A stretch of 64,000 nucleotides of DNA. Source: Ischnura elegans. Its lineage: Eukaryota; Arthropoda; Insecta; Odonata; Coenagrionidae. The stretch covers positions 80,239,907 to 80,303,906 of the forward strand of contig NC_060249.1 in the NCBI RefSeq assembly GCF_921293095.1, written 5' to 3'. Made by a program: the position numbers and the translations under genes. The notes beneath the pieces were generated by a model. The model saw nothing but the letters and a program-made list of their open reading frames with translations. It had not been told where the DNA came from and did no database searches. Shown piece by piece: positions 34,001 through 45,486 of this stretch; within the stretch, counting starts at the first letter, position 1; the number at the start of each line of letters is the position of its first letter.

Positions 34001-37000
34001 TTTATTGCGCATCCCAACATTCAATTGTTTCAAATGGCAGTATCGGCAGTATATGCGAACAATACGAACGCATATAATGAAGGGAATTGTTGGTAGTTCC
34101 ACAGATATATACAATAGATTGGCAGTGCCTATGTTTTCCTCACGGTGGCGCTGAAGCCGGCCGGCAGAAGAATTTTGCGCAACTAGCCATCTTGCTTTCA
34201 CCGACCGTTGCTCATGTGCCATTAACATACGTGTATTTGAGAGGCTACTTTTCCTGCTTTTGGAGCTTTTTAAAAGAAGAATGGTGAACCACTGCGTTAT
34301 GTGGGGGTGCACATTTAAGTATACTACGAGGGGAAATTTTCCTGGGGGCGAAAATGTGTCTCTACACGCGTAAATAATAGATATAAGGAAAGCATGGTTT
34401 GCGTTCAGTAATGTCTCCGCTTCCATCTCACAGAGCATGAAAATATTTTCCAAAGCCTTTTTTTTGTACGTATCGCCACGAAATTTATATCACGTGAAGT
34501 GCAGGTTATGCTCTACCTTTTTAAATTTATTGTTGGCAAAATTCACATAGTTGTAGAAATAGCATCATGAAACTGTGACACGTTATTTTTGCTGAAATGC
34601 AAATTGCTCTCCAAAACAAATTCTAAAGGTGTGTGACGGAAGCGGATATTTACCGGAGTTTCTGAAAGCGATATCATTTCAAATGCAGTAGCTTCATATC
34701 TCTAGGATCGGTAATTAACCCCTCAAGCGCGGCGGGCATTTATTTAAATACCATCCCAGCGGCCGGATGAGATTAAGAAGACTTCACCTTATTGGCATAC
34801 TATCATTCAATAATTTATATCGTTCATAATATACGATCATTATCATTAAAATTTTTTGTAAACTTGCATAATGTAGTGCGCTACTATATAATAATTTTTC
34901 AAGCGTTTGAATAAATATAGGCGTTGAGTTTTTCGACCGAAGTCGTCAATGTGCTGGTTTAAAACGGAATTTCATCGAATCATTTTAAAAATTTCTGAAG
35001 GCCTAAAGTCGTTATGAATATTTTATTGGAGAGGGAAAGCATTTCTTCAAAAGATAGAGCAATTTGTTTTAATCTAAAATACAATATCTGGCGGAGAAAA
35101 AAAATTATATACAGTAGGTCAGGAAGCGTACTGGGTACGCATGACGGCGTTGAGGGGTTAATAACATGTGCATTCTCTGTCTCGGTGTCTGTGTTTTGAT
35201 GACGGAATCATCATGATGTTTTCAGTTGTGTTTTCTGTGTTTACCAAGAAAAGACTTTCTCCAGTTTCCATTATGTCATATACTTTCCGCTGTTGCATTA
35301 TTACATTGTATCGGAATTTTATTTCCGTTGTAGTATTATTATTTATTTAGATATGTAGAGCGTGTATTATGCACCTTTAACTCTATCTGGAAACTTAACG
35401 AATTTCTTTCAAAAGCATAAGTTTTGACTTTGTTAATATCTATTGAGTGAAATTCCGAGAAACCGATCGCTTAAATAATGGTTTGCATGTGCTCGCGGTG
35501 AAATGACGCGGTCACATTCATTATAATTCAACCTTTCCATGTAGCACTTATCAGGTATTTGATCATTTTGTGGCTTCTATATAGAACATGGTGTCTGTTA
35601 TAATCACTTATCCCGGTAAGATAGAAATTCTAATTAAAAACGTACCCCCTCATGATGTAAGATTTATATTATAGTCTGCTTCCCCTTCGAATATTATAAC
35701 AACATGAAACTGATTATTGATGATCATGGATCAAATCGTTGAGTTTTTCAAGCCAATAACTTCTTTTCAAGTTCGCTATTGGGTGATCGTGAGGGGAAAT
35801 CCAAAACACTGCCTATATAAAATAATGTAAATTATATTTCTGATGCTTAAGGATAGGAATTCAATCGCATTGACTCTTTACGACCTCAGAAAAGCATTTT
35901 ACAGCACCAAGCAGCATGCCTTGCTCAGAAAATTAGATCATAATGGGTTTAAATAGGTTGAATCAAATTTAATTACGTAATATTTTTGGCCCGATTACTT
36001 ATGGCAGTGAAAGGTTAGGTAGCATTGCTTCTACGTTTTTCGTCTAATTGACAACTCTAACTGAGCAACAACTCTTTGACAACAAAAATACAGTAAGTGG
36101 AAGCATCAAACCTTTGGAATTTTCGAATTATTTTGTTTGAATAGTGTGACAATGTCGCTGGTAAATCTAAGGGTGAACAATACCATGTATTCACGATTGT
36201 AGGCTACCTTCCTACACTAGCAGACGACGTAGTTAACCATTTTCCCCATCTGCTACGCCCCTTCTACATTTGGGACACAATATTTTTTTTTCGAGATAAC
36301 TCATGCATATGGATTCCAATTCCATAATATTGAGCAGGAACCGAATTAGTATTAATCTTAGCTCAGCTTATATTACCAATTTCATAACTTCGTCACGGTT
36401 ATGTTCCGCTCAAAGATTGGTTAATTTACCACGTAAGTGTCAAGATCGGTCCCTTTCTTTTTAATTGGATACATCTTAAACGAAAATGACAACGTTTTCT
36501 ATAGTTCATAGCCTTAATCAATGCGCCATTATCTTTCACAATGTAATTTTCCTCCAGTTCCCTACTTACGCAAACGCATAGGTCGGTGAAAGCAACATGG
36601 CCGCCAGCAGAAAGGCATGGCTTCACCCCCCCCACTCCCATTGCCAATCTATTGTATATATCTGTGGGTAGTTCACTCTAATCTAGGTGATTTATTTGGG
36701 AGAGAGACTGCCTGCTATAGGCTCCTTTATCAAGAGAAGAAGAAAGCCTTCATTGAAGATATTTTTCTAAAGAAGTTGACTAGACATCATCAAATAGCTT
36801 TCAATAAAACTAGTAAGATCTTCTTTCTAATTGTGTTTTTTCGTTTGAGTGCTGTTTAATTCGTGTAAACCTTCAGCAACGATATTGCACGAAATATCAC
36901 CCGAATTCCGTTTGTCTTTTGTCTTTTTTGAATAACATGCGGAATATACACTATCACGAATGTCACCTGCCAAATATCGAATTTTGGTGTAAGAACTAAA

Positions 37001-40000
37001 AGGTATCCAGAGTGCGGGTTCAGCAAATGCATTTGTTATGCTTCTTGATATGTCCTTTTATTTATAGTGGACGTAATAAGCGGAATGTCAACTTAAACGC
37101 CAAGAGGAAGTTTCACTCGATAGCCAACGGAGTTCTTGTTTTTTAAACTTTTATTTGCATTTTTTGCGTATTTTCGAAAGAAATTAGATGATTTGAGGAG
37201 TTTTATTAACATATTATTAAATTTAAGTCAATTGAAATGAATTCCGTGAAAAAAAAAGGTTTTAGTACGTATATTCCGCTCTTTTGGAACGTAACCCCTA
37301 ATTAGTATGGAAGTCAATGGTTCGACTTTCGTACATTCGACTTTCGTACAAGTTTTCGGGAACGCATTGTGTACGAAAGTCGGGGACCGCCTGTATTGCA
37401 TCTCGTGTTGATTTTCCTTTTCTGAAACCTTTTTCTTAATAATAACACTTATAAACTATAAATTAATAGCTGTACCAAAATGAGTGCTTAAGATGATGAA
37501 CAATAAGTAAAGAAAACGGGAAAAATTTTATTTACTAAGCATCAAACTTCACCAATCCATCTGCCACAGATTTTTATGGTTTAAGATTCACCTCCCTCAA
37601 AGAATGAGGGATTGCTAACATTTTAAGGAATCCATTTAGAAAAATAAGATGAAAAATTTAAATTCAGAAAAAAACGGACATCAGACACTTTGATCATAAT
37701 AAAAAATTTAAGGAAAGGCTTCTTTAATTTTCTAAGTAAAATTATAACCTAGAATTATGTAGATGAGAAGAAGTTGGATAAATGAGAAGGTCAGATTTAC
37801 ATATTTATTTTAAATGAAGTTAATATTGAGCATATGAAATTAGTAGAGCTGAAGCATTACAAGCAATAGACCAATCAGTAACATAATAAGGATTCATGTT
37901 AGGTAGAATTACTCAGCAAAGCACTTGTTACATATACATTTCATTCTAATATCAAAACCAGTGAAAAGGTTACTTTGCCTAAACACAGGCAGCACCAGAG
38001 TGATAATTTTGATCAATTTCTAATGGATATATTTCTCTTCCTGATATTTTGTTATTTATCAAAAAGTTTCCTGCAGCTCCCCAGGGTGGGGAGGCAGATT
38101 CAGATCTGCTCACTCGGCATAGACTGCAGAGGGAACTATCGGTGGGTCACCTTCATCATGAGCGGTGTGACTCACAGTAGGGTCACGTCTAGGTTCACCT
38201 TCTAGCCACTTGAGACCCTCCCAGTACAGTGCCTTAAGAATGACGCACAAGCACTCTGCTGGACTCGGAGTTGGTAATTTCTGGGCACAAGACTGAGGGC
38301 AGTATTAGACAGAGTAACCAGAAAGCACCACCAAGGTATCACCAATCCCATTTTTCATTAACTTAAGTTGTCTAAGTCAATTCTTTAGTGACAACAAAGA
38401 GTGACATTACGTAAAGGCCTGTTTACACGATACATTAACACGTACAAGTTAATGTACGTTTGTGTGAATGATTTTTGTGGACTGGAATGGAACATGTACA
38501 AATGCATGAACCAAATTAGAAAAGGTTCTATTTTCTGTGCATGCATTCGCACAAGTTGGGTGGTTACAAGGCGCTTTTTGGCGTTCATTCTCGTGTTCAT
38601 ACATTTAGACATTAACCCGTACGTGTTAATGTACCATGTAAACAGGCCTTAACATACTAATTGTATGTGTTTTAAAAATGCAGATGGGTTTTATCTGGTC
38701 GTAAGTGGTAAGCTAAGTTGAGGATGGCAGGCAATTTCAAGTTGCACCACCAAGTCTGGCAATAATGTGATCTACTGGTGGAACACACTCCATCCTTGAG
38801 GTAAATGAGTTTCATTCTGGGTGGCATGACCTATCAGTGGATCACACTCAACTTCCAGTCACACTACATAGGTCACCATGCATAGTACAGACAAATAGAG
38901 TTTTATGTCTCTCACTTCTCATTTTCCAAAATAGTGACAGTCGTAATGAAGAAAAATAGAAAATTCGCTTTCGTGCAGGAAGAAGGTGGGTGTGATCTAC
39001 TGGTGGATCATCATGCCACATCAAACACGTTGAATGAATTTCTACATGACTATTCGCCATGTAAATATCTTCAGGTACATAATAAAAAGTTGTAGACTTC
39101 AATTTGACTACTATTCTAAATTTTCCAATTATGAATATGACCTATTCATATTTTCATTATTATGTACTTCCTCTTCCCTTTAATATTTTTTGATAATATG
39201 AGGGAGTGTGATGGCTCAGAAGGTGAGTTTTGAGCAGCTCATTGGAGGGTCCTGTGATCACAACTTAAGTGAAGCCTATGGACATCCCCAAATAAAAATT
39301 CTCTAAGTGGAAGGTGGCCTAAGGAAATGAAGTGGATTCCAAACCCTGAATGTGCATGCCAATGGCATAGTCTGAGGTAAGCTCAACCCACCCCCATCCA
39401 AATCAGCCTTAAAGTTGAACCACCAAGAGAATGAATGTCATTGAATTATTGAATAGACTTTTGAAAAATTTTCTAGAAATAATATAGACTACATTCTGTT
39501 TTACTCAATGGTATGCAGGATGAATCACTCTCTGACACTACCAGTGGTGTAGCAAGGGGGGTCCGGACCCCCCCAAAATATAAAAGCACACTTAGGTACT
39601 TTGCATGACAAAAGAAAACCAAGTATTGAAAAATAATGAATTTGCCAAAGATATCTTCGAAAAAAAAAAATGTTTTTTCGATTATGAAAAGTGTTAAAAT
39701 TAGTTTAAAACCTTCCACTTAGTATCCTGTTTTTCAAAAATTTTACCCCCAAAAAATTCCTGGCTATGCCACTGGACACTACCTATACTTCGAACGAGTT
39801 CTACAAAGTAAAGGGATGGAATCAAGAATAACTTTTCTACTACAGACTTGCTAAACCTCATTGAGACGAGATGAAGTACACGACTTCCAAAGTACAAACA
39901 ACATTAGTTACTTGCTAGATATAATGACAAATCACCAAGGATAGGACAAAAAAGAAAAGGCAGAAGTTACTTCATTAGTAACTTAAGAGCTTCAAAAGTC

Positions 40001-43000
40001 CCATGTATATTAAAAAAAACGTAATACACACCTCATCCAGTGCTTCCTTTGTGTGGGCAGCTGATAAACAGAATCTGATTCTACCCTCCATTAAAGGTGT
40101 TGCAGGAAAACCAACACCAACCACAGCTATTTTCCTCTCCCTGAGAGCTCGAACAACTGATCTGAAAAAAACAGCAAATCAAGCAATGAGAAAACAAGCA
40201 TTTTATCACAATCTATACATATCACTCAAAAGCATAAATGTACAGAGGTGGAAATAATTAATGCAAAGGTCATTGGAGTCTGAATACAGTCAGTACAAGA
40301 ACTCTTTGAAGATGTTCAATTTTGTCCTCGTAATGTTCTCATACAACCGGGACTTTAAAAATTATCCTTACACCAGGGAAATTAATTATATCTGTCCTAG
40401 TATAAAACTGTGTAAAAGACCTAAATATGCATTCTTCCTCATATTCACTGTAGTATGGTTCCCCCATGTCTCACCTGGAATGGAGTTAACTATTGCCAGG
40501 ACATCTGGGAACACAGCTGATATATGTAATGGGAATTAAAACTGCTAAGGAGCATAATTGTTCTGGTCACACACTTGGTAAAGTATCATGCAACTATCTA
40601 GTGGTGCTACAGTTTAAATCTTAGAGATGGATGGTTTGATGCTGCACACGTAATGTGGAAAATTTCTGAACTTTAAACCTTTGCTGAACCTAGAACTAGG
40701 TTTAGTTGCATGAATATTCATTTTGTAAGCACTTATTCATTTGCTAAAATTGAACTTTGACCATGCATAACCATTTGGGCAGTTGAATGTAGCCAACTTT
40801 GACTATCTTTCCACATTGTCCAACCCTGCTCCAGTACCCCAAGCAATTAACTGAATACATATATGTGTGATGCATCACATGCTATGCATCATATAGCCAT
40901 TCACTCGAAAATATTAGAAATATATAATGGGAGAGATATAAGAGACATATAACATGAGATGGCATTCATGAAGTAAATTTCAGTGAAGCTACAAAATACT
41001 ACATATAATGCTTACATGTAAATTATTCCACTGTTTAAGTATCAAAATATCACCAATAGGATAAAATCACCTTTTTGACAGAATATCACTGACTATTTCA
41101 TTCACGAAGAAAATAAACTATCACACAACTAACCACATCTTAAATGTAAGTTAATTACCAAACCCAATAGAAGTTTAAGAAGGCAATTTCTGAACGTAAC
41201 ATATTTATATCACAAGCCAAATCATAAAGATGCAGGATACACAGAAAAATAAAGACACAAACAATTACAATGAGGGCCGTGGATGGATTCTGAACATCTC
41301 ACAAAATTCTATTATTGTAGTCGAAAAAGGAATGCACACAAGGAGAAAGCAACAATTACTATGCCATCTGAAGAAGTCCACATTGAATGACCTCAGGAAA
41401 GTTCAATGGTGGTATGGAATTTGGAGGAGGTGACCGACAGCTCAGGTCATTTGCACCATGAGGGAAGGGTGGAGGAAAATCTAGCGTCGGCATTTGCCAG
41501 CTCTTAATGAAAGGTGCCAAGGGGACCATGGCTTAACGTCCCATGTGACAGGTGGAGTGTTACGCTTGAAATGCCCTCCGCAAAACATTCAAGCAGGGAT
41601 CGGACAGACTCTGAAAACCTCATGCCACTGCCAGGATTTGAACCAGAGACCTCAAGGTGGGAAGCCAACAAGCTACCACACCAATCCGACCCCTGGAAAG
41701 TTCAAATTTGAAAGCTACGTCAGTTTTGAACTTCCATGCGTCTCTTTTTAAGTGACAACCACTTAAGTTTAATTTATTGAGAAAGGTGCCTGCATTAGCA
41801 ACAGATTCACAAATGAGTTTAGGACACCAAATTACTATTTGTAGTTTCGGGAAGAATGTATTGATAAAGAGTTGTCCATGGCTTACCCGATTTTTGAATG
41901 CATATAGACTAGAAGAGGAACAACTGGTGAATCTTCATGTCCATAAGTGATGACTCCCATTTGCTTAAGTCTCCTCCTGAAATAGAGTGTGTTCCTAGCT
42001 AGCTGGGAGATTCTTCTTTGCCCTAAAAAAATTAAGAACATTAAAAACAAAGACCAGGTCCATATATTACATTTATAACACAATAAGTGGATTACTCCAC
42101 CACAATTCTGCAGTATAAAAGGTTTAGATGATGAATTTCAAAATTAAAGCATAACATTAAGGGTATTAAGTTCAATCCACTGAAAATACTTTCTGTCCAG
42201 ATAAACTTAACTCAAAACATATTAATCCTGAATAGGGGCCATTTTCAATGAAGAAAAGAGGTTTAACCCTACCTTCAGAAGTTCCATCTTCACCCATGAT
42301 TATCTTCATAGATGTGATGATTTGCTGGGCACAAGGTGGTGACATTGACGCAGCATAGCATGCAGCATGGCTATTGGCTCTTAAGAAATCAATTAATTTC
42401 TGAAACAATTCAGGAAAACATTTTTTTAGAATAAAGAGTAAATACAATTGTGCAAAATGAGAATCAACCTGGAGAAAGTAAAAAATACAAGAGAAAAACT
42501 ACTTAACGATTGAGTTTGATGGCTCAGTGCAGTGTTCGAGTGTAAGGATACACAACTCCCTCAAAACAATATCAAAATATAAATCATTATTATAAAAGCT
42601 TGTGGCAATGTCCTATGCTACTGAATTGAATATAAAATTTAATTGAAACAATATGCACTCTCCCACCAATGTAAACCCAAGACAATGTAGACTTATCCTG
42701 AGTCAAACTACAAAACAGTCTCCCATTAAAACACGCATCAATTCAAATAAAAATCAGACTTGGCAATCACAACTTCAGAAAAAAATCACATTTTTGAGCT
42801 GTGAAAGGCCTCTTCGTAAAATAACACGAATAATGAGACAGGCCTTAGAATAAGCTAAGATCTAATTCTGTGAGTCAGAAGTTAGGGCATTTTTAGGACT
42901 ATGCAAGTTTTTTGGTAAAGAGTATATCCTGATGTTAAATCAATTTATTTCTGAACACAATGAAAGCTTATTTACATCAAAACACTAAGCTAAGAATTCA

Positions 43001-45064
43001 ATAAGTGCTATTGAGATGATTGAAATACAATATTTCTCATATACACAAGAGCTTGTGCACCTAAGAAATAAAGTTAAAGTGGTATGTGTGACATTGTACC
43101 TTAGAGCCTGCAATATATCCACCAGCAGATCCAAAACTTTTGGTGAATGTCCCCATTAATATATCCACATCTTTTGGATCAACACCATAGTAATCAGCAA
43201 CTCCTCTTCCTCGAGGGCCCATTGCACCTGAGCTATGAGCTTCATCCAAATACAAATAGGCCTGAAAGTATTACAGACCAAGAAATTTAATGACTCATAC
43301 ATCAGCTAAAGTTAGTACAGAGATTACAAAAACAATACCGACCTTATACTTCTTTTTAAGTTCAATAATTTCAGGAAGATGAACAACTGACCCTTCCATG
43401 CTATAAACACCCTCTACCACAATAAGGATCTTCTTCCATGGCCTCCTGGTTCTAGGCTGACCATTAACAACTGCATTGTGAAGAAGATTCTTCAAAGAAT
43501 TCATATCTGCAGGCAAAAAAAGTGTTCAATAAAAACAAAACAAAGTAAGGCATAAACATCAAAAAGTAAATATTAAATATCATATCTGCTACATCGGACA
43601 TGATGAACTGACTAGTTTTAGTAATTTTCATACTTACTTGGTAAATATCGAAATAGGAAGATACATTTAGAAATAAGAATGAACTACTCACTATTATGTT
43701 TAAAAACTCGGATGGTTGCTCCAGATAACCTTAATCCAAGAATAAGCGATGCATGATTCTTTTCATCACTAGCAACCAAGCAACCTTTGGAAATTAGGCT
43801 AGGTATATTAAGGGCATTGGTAGCGAACCCCATGCCGAATGTGATAGCATCCTCAGTTCCTAAAAACCTTGCGGTTGTTTTCTCCAACTCAACATGAATT
43901 GGCAACGTTCCTGTAATTAAAGTGGTATTTTTCTTCCATTATGCGAAAAGCTTTTACAAAATTTTAAAAGGAAACTAAAGCTGAATCTTGCATAAATAAC
44001 TCCAAAATCGGTTTGATCAAGAGGGAACAATCACAAAGGTAATATTTTTAACACCCACAATATATCGCTTATACAGTGGTTAATCCACAACAAGACTTAT
44101 GTAATGCAATATTCACCGAAATATACACCACAACTCACCCAACTCCTGCCGAGTACTACATACTCCGATACCATACTGTCTTATGGCTTCAGCTGAAGAT
44201 TCTGCACATGGACCATGATTTTCCGCAAACCCCAAATAGTTGTACGAGCCCAGATTAAGGCATTTTGTTTCCGTACCGAGAAATCTAACAGAAACGTTAA
44301 ATAATAATTACTGAAAGACATAGAAAGATTGAAAGCCACAAAATCATTAAGTGCTTCATTCAAACATATATCTTACTCAAAAGTCCATCCATAATCTCGA
44401 GTAATTCTATCCTTCAAAGTTACCCAGGCACCAGGAACACTGCAGATCGGCATGTTCCAACAGTCTCTAACTCTTCGGTAGACATAGCGTAAATAAAATT
44501 GTTCAAAGCTGTCATACAGAGGCACGTACCCCTGTAATTAACATCAACACACACTTTAATACTGAATTCCTCGCTAAAATGGAAAGCAATAATTCGTAAC
44601 TCATACATACCGGTCTATTTTTTTCTGTAGCAACTGCTTTAGGGGTGATAAGAAGTTGATTTAGATAGCCCAGGACCATTAAAAGGTAAAAACCCAGGTA
44701 GGTCAACACAGCAGTAACTATTGGAACAGGCTCGAATGATTCTTTAGATTTATGTGGTGTTTTCTTAACCTGCGGCAGGATCTTTAGAGAAAAAAATAGA
44801 AAAATGGAGCAGTGAACCATTAATAACCACATAAAAATGTACAAAATTAGAACAGTTATGCACGTTACATGTTTTCCCGGTCGACAAAAATTGAACACCG
44901 GCACCAATATCACAGAGAAATGATGGGAGTGTAACGACACAAATATTTACCTGGGCGTGTCCATTTTGTACATGGCTCCTTAATCCATTAACGTTTCCAT
45001 TCGTGTGTATCTTGCCATTGCTTTTAGCACCCGTTATTCTACACTTTAATCCGTTCGCAGCCAT
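31015..45064 (-). CDS. lace: Serine palmitoyltransferase subunit 2 (lace/SPTLC2)
   Basis: Eleven minus-strand exons: 45064-44951, 44781-44611, 44531-44377, 44284-44139, 43910-43692, 43506-43343, 43261-43100, 42399-42273, 42022-41887, 40161-40032 and 31122-31015. All are GT-AG with matching phases; about 543 residues. A membrane segment near the N-terminus ([17 protein letters not shown]) precedes the PLP-dependent aminotransferase fold. Landmarks are [24 protein letters not shown], the cofactor region [14 protein letters not shown], and [12 protein letters not shown], whose lysine (about residue 364) should bind PLP. With subunit 1 in the ER membrane it condenses serine and palmitoyl-CoA, the first step of sphingolipid synthesis. 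The start chosen has AACATGG context; an in-frame ATG at 45115 would add 17 residues. Exon 2 has two in-frame acceptors 12 nt apart (44781 or 44769). The last intron is 8.9 kb. Confidence 0.97.
32211..32330 (+). repeat. Dispersed repeat, copy 1 (possible old SINE)
   Basis: It shares TGGAGGGTCC, a GGACANCC block and ATTCTCTAAGTG in the same order with 39242-39340, in the same orientation. GCTTCAAGTCC inside it resembles a decayed tRNA B box. It lies in the last SPTLC2 intron. Confidence 0.5.
32370..32573. mobile_element. Degenerate hAT-type MITE related to 39542-39774
   Basis: The left end CACTGGTGTAGCCAGGAG and the right end CCGTGGCTACGCAG form imperfect terminal inverted repeats with the same GTAGCCA core as the better preserved copy at 39542-39774. 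There is no clear target duplication and no coding capacity. Confidence 0.5.
33070..33854 (-). pseudogene. LINE reverse transcriptase fragment, interrupted by a TIR element
   Basis: Minus-strand translation gives RT motifs in order: [14 protein letters not shown] (motif A), [29 protein letters not shown] (motif B), FVDDQALI (motif C, in a shifted frame), [19 protein letters not shown], and a decayed KKRLV…SLIWSVAL. Several shifts and stops break it. Its upstream part resumes at 37396-37430 on the other side of the inserted element at 33857-37393. It may belong to the same LINE family as the fragment at 25476-25995. Confidence 0.8.
34281..34369 (+). CDS. THAP-like N-terminal exon inside the TIR element (candidate)
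   Basis: ATG at 34281 opens 29 codons reading [14 protein letters not shown] and then GENVSLHA. These match the start of a THAP zinc finger: MVN, Cys-x4-Cys-like spacing, and an SFHxFP-like ending. The frame stops in the next codons, but a possible donor (GTAAATA at 34370) sits exactly where a THAP exon could end, in phase 2. I did not find the continuation with the later Cys and His. It could be a first exon of a THAP-type transposase, a captured host exon, or chance. Confidence 0.3.
35855..35953 (+). pseudogene. Short non-LTR reverse transcriptase fragment
   Basis: 33 codons read [17 protein letters not shown] followed by [12 protein letters not shown]. This matches RT motif A of CR1/Jockey-type LINEs (LDLSKAFDS…LLxKLExxG), with the catalytic-position Asp after AFY changed. 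A TAG follows at once. It is nested inside the TIR element at 33857-37393. Confidence 0.5.
38415..38649. mobile_element. 235-bp MITE with about 41-bp terminal inverted repeats and TAA target duplication
   Basis: The left end AGGCCTGTTTACACGATACA and the right end are reverse complements over about 40 bp with six mismatches. TAA flanks both sides (38412-38414 and 38650-38652). A 3-bp TWA target duplication suggests a PIF/Harbinger-type parent, which is an inference. Because of the symmetry both strands show similar short frames; no protein is encoded. It lies in the last SPTLC2 intron. Confidence 0.75.
39242..39340 (+). repeat. Dispersed repeat, copy 2
   Basis: Second copy of the repeat at 32211-32330: TGGAGGGTCC, GGACATCCCC, AAATAAAAATTCTCTAAGTG in the same order. 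The B-box-like part is not preserved here. Confidence 0.5.
39542..39774. mobile_element. 233-bp hAT-type MITE with 8-bp target duplication
   Basis: The termini CAGTGGTGTAGCAAGG and, reversed, CAGTGGCATAGCCAGG form TIRs. A perfect 8-bp duplication GACACTAC flanks it (39534-39541 and 39775-39782). An 8-bp duplication and CAG…CTG ends are characteristic of hAT elements. Non-coding, with an internal GGGGGTCCGGACCCCC palindrome near the left end. Confidence 0.85.
41430..41696 (-). mobile_element. tRNA-derived SINE in an SPTLC2 intron
   Basis: On the minus strand a tRNA-like head starts near GGGTCGGATTGGTGTGGTAG and has a perfect B box GGTTCAAATCC. The body contains GGGACGTTAAGCCATGGTCC, which looks like the conserved central block found in several invertebrate SINE families (from memory), and then GAGCTGGCAAATGCCGACG. 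It runs opposite to transcription of neither gene: the host gene is also on the minus strand. Confidence 0.65.
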
Positions 45065-45115
45065 GTTAGAAGAAGGCTCCACACGCGAATGTAATGGTCT
45101 TGGGTTGGGCGTCAT

Positions 45116-45486
45116 GATTTTCAGACGGACTGTCTCGCGCAAGCGCGGCTCAAAACAAGCCTTAAAAAGAGAAAGGAGCACCTGTGTATTAATTGACTGC
45201 CTATGCCGATTCGACTAACAGCAAAAATACGGTTGTTAATAATCGAAAATTTTATTATAACAGAAGAATCAAGAAAATAATATTCCATTTTTACTTATTT
45301 TACGAAAGTAACACATTGTTGTGACTCATCCTGCGGATAGAGGGTGCCAGTGATTCATAGACCGTGTACCGGTGCTCTGACTGATATTTGACAACTCAGC
45401 AGGAAGGTGCGGGTAACATTATAAGAACAGTTTATATTAAAAGGACATTTGATCGGTGATCACTGTTGCAACATCTGTGCGTCGCG
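45116..45486. promoter_or_regulatory. Shared upstream region of two divergent genes
   Basis: Only about 370-420 bp separate the SPTLC2 start codon options (45115/45064, minus) from the ATG of the plus-strand gene at 45487. The promoters of both must lie here. No TATA box is obvious. This layout is typical of a bidirectional promoter, but regulation in common is an inference. Confidence 0.6.

Larger units (their letters stand above)
33857..37393. mobile_element. 3.5-kb TIR DNA element inserted into a LINE (TA target; pogo/Tigger-like guess)
   Basis: The left end CAGGCGGTCCTCGACTTTCG and the right end are reverse complements over about 24 bp with one change. TA dinucleotides flank it at 33855-33856 and 37394-37395, and joining the flanks with one TA restores the LINE reading frame. 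The motif TCGACTTTCGTACA recurs near both ends: at least four exact or near copies in the first 110 bp, and two direct plus one inverted copy in the last 75 bp. TA targeting fits Tc1/mariner-class elements, and the terminus resembles pogo/Tigger ends from memory. I found no DDE transposase in the interior, so the class is a guess. Confidence 0.75.

Noticed and set aside
38385-38652. Overlapping short frames on both strands
   Set aside because: They mirror each other because they lie in a MITE with long inverted repeats.
40162-41886. A missing micro-exon of SPTLC2 between the exons at 41887 and 40161
   Set aside because: With the donor placed after ATCGG (phase 2) the two exons join in frame, and the residue count matches the family, so no extra exon is needed.
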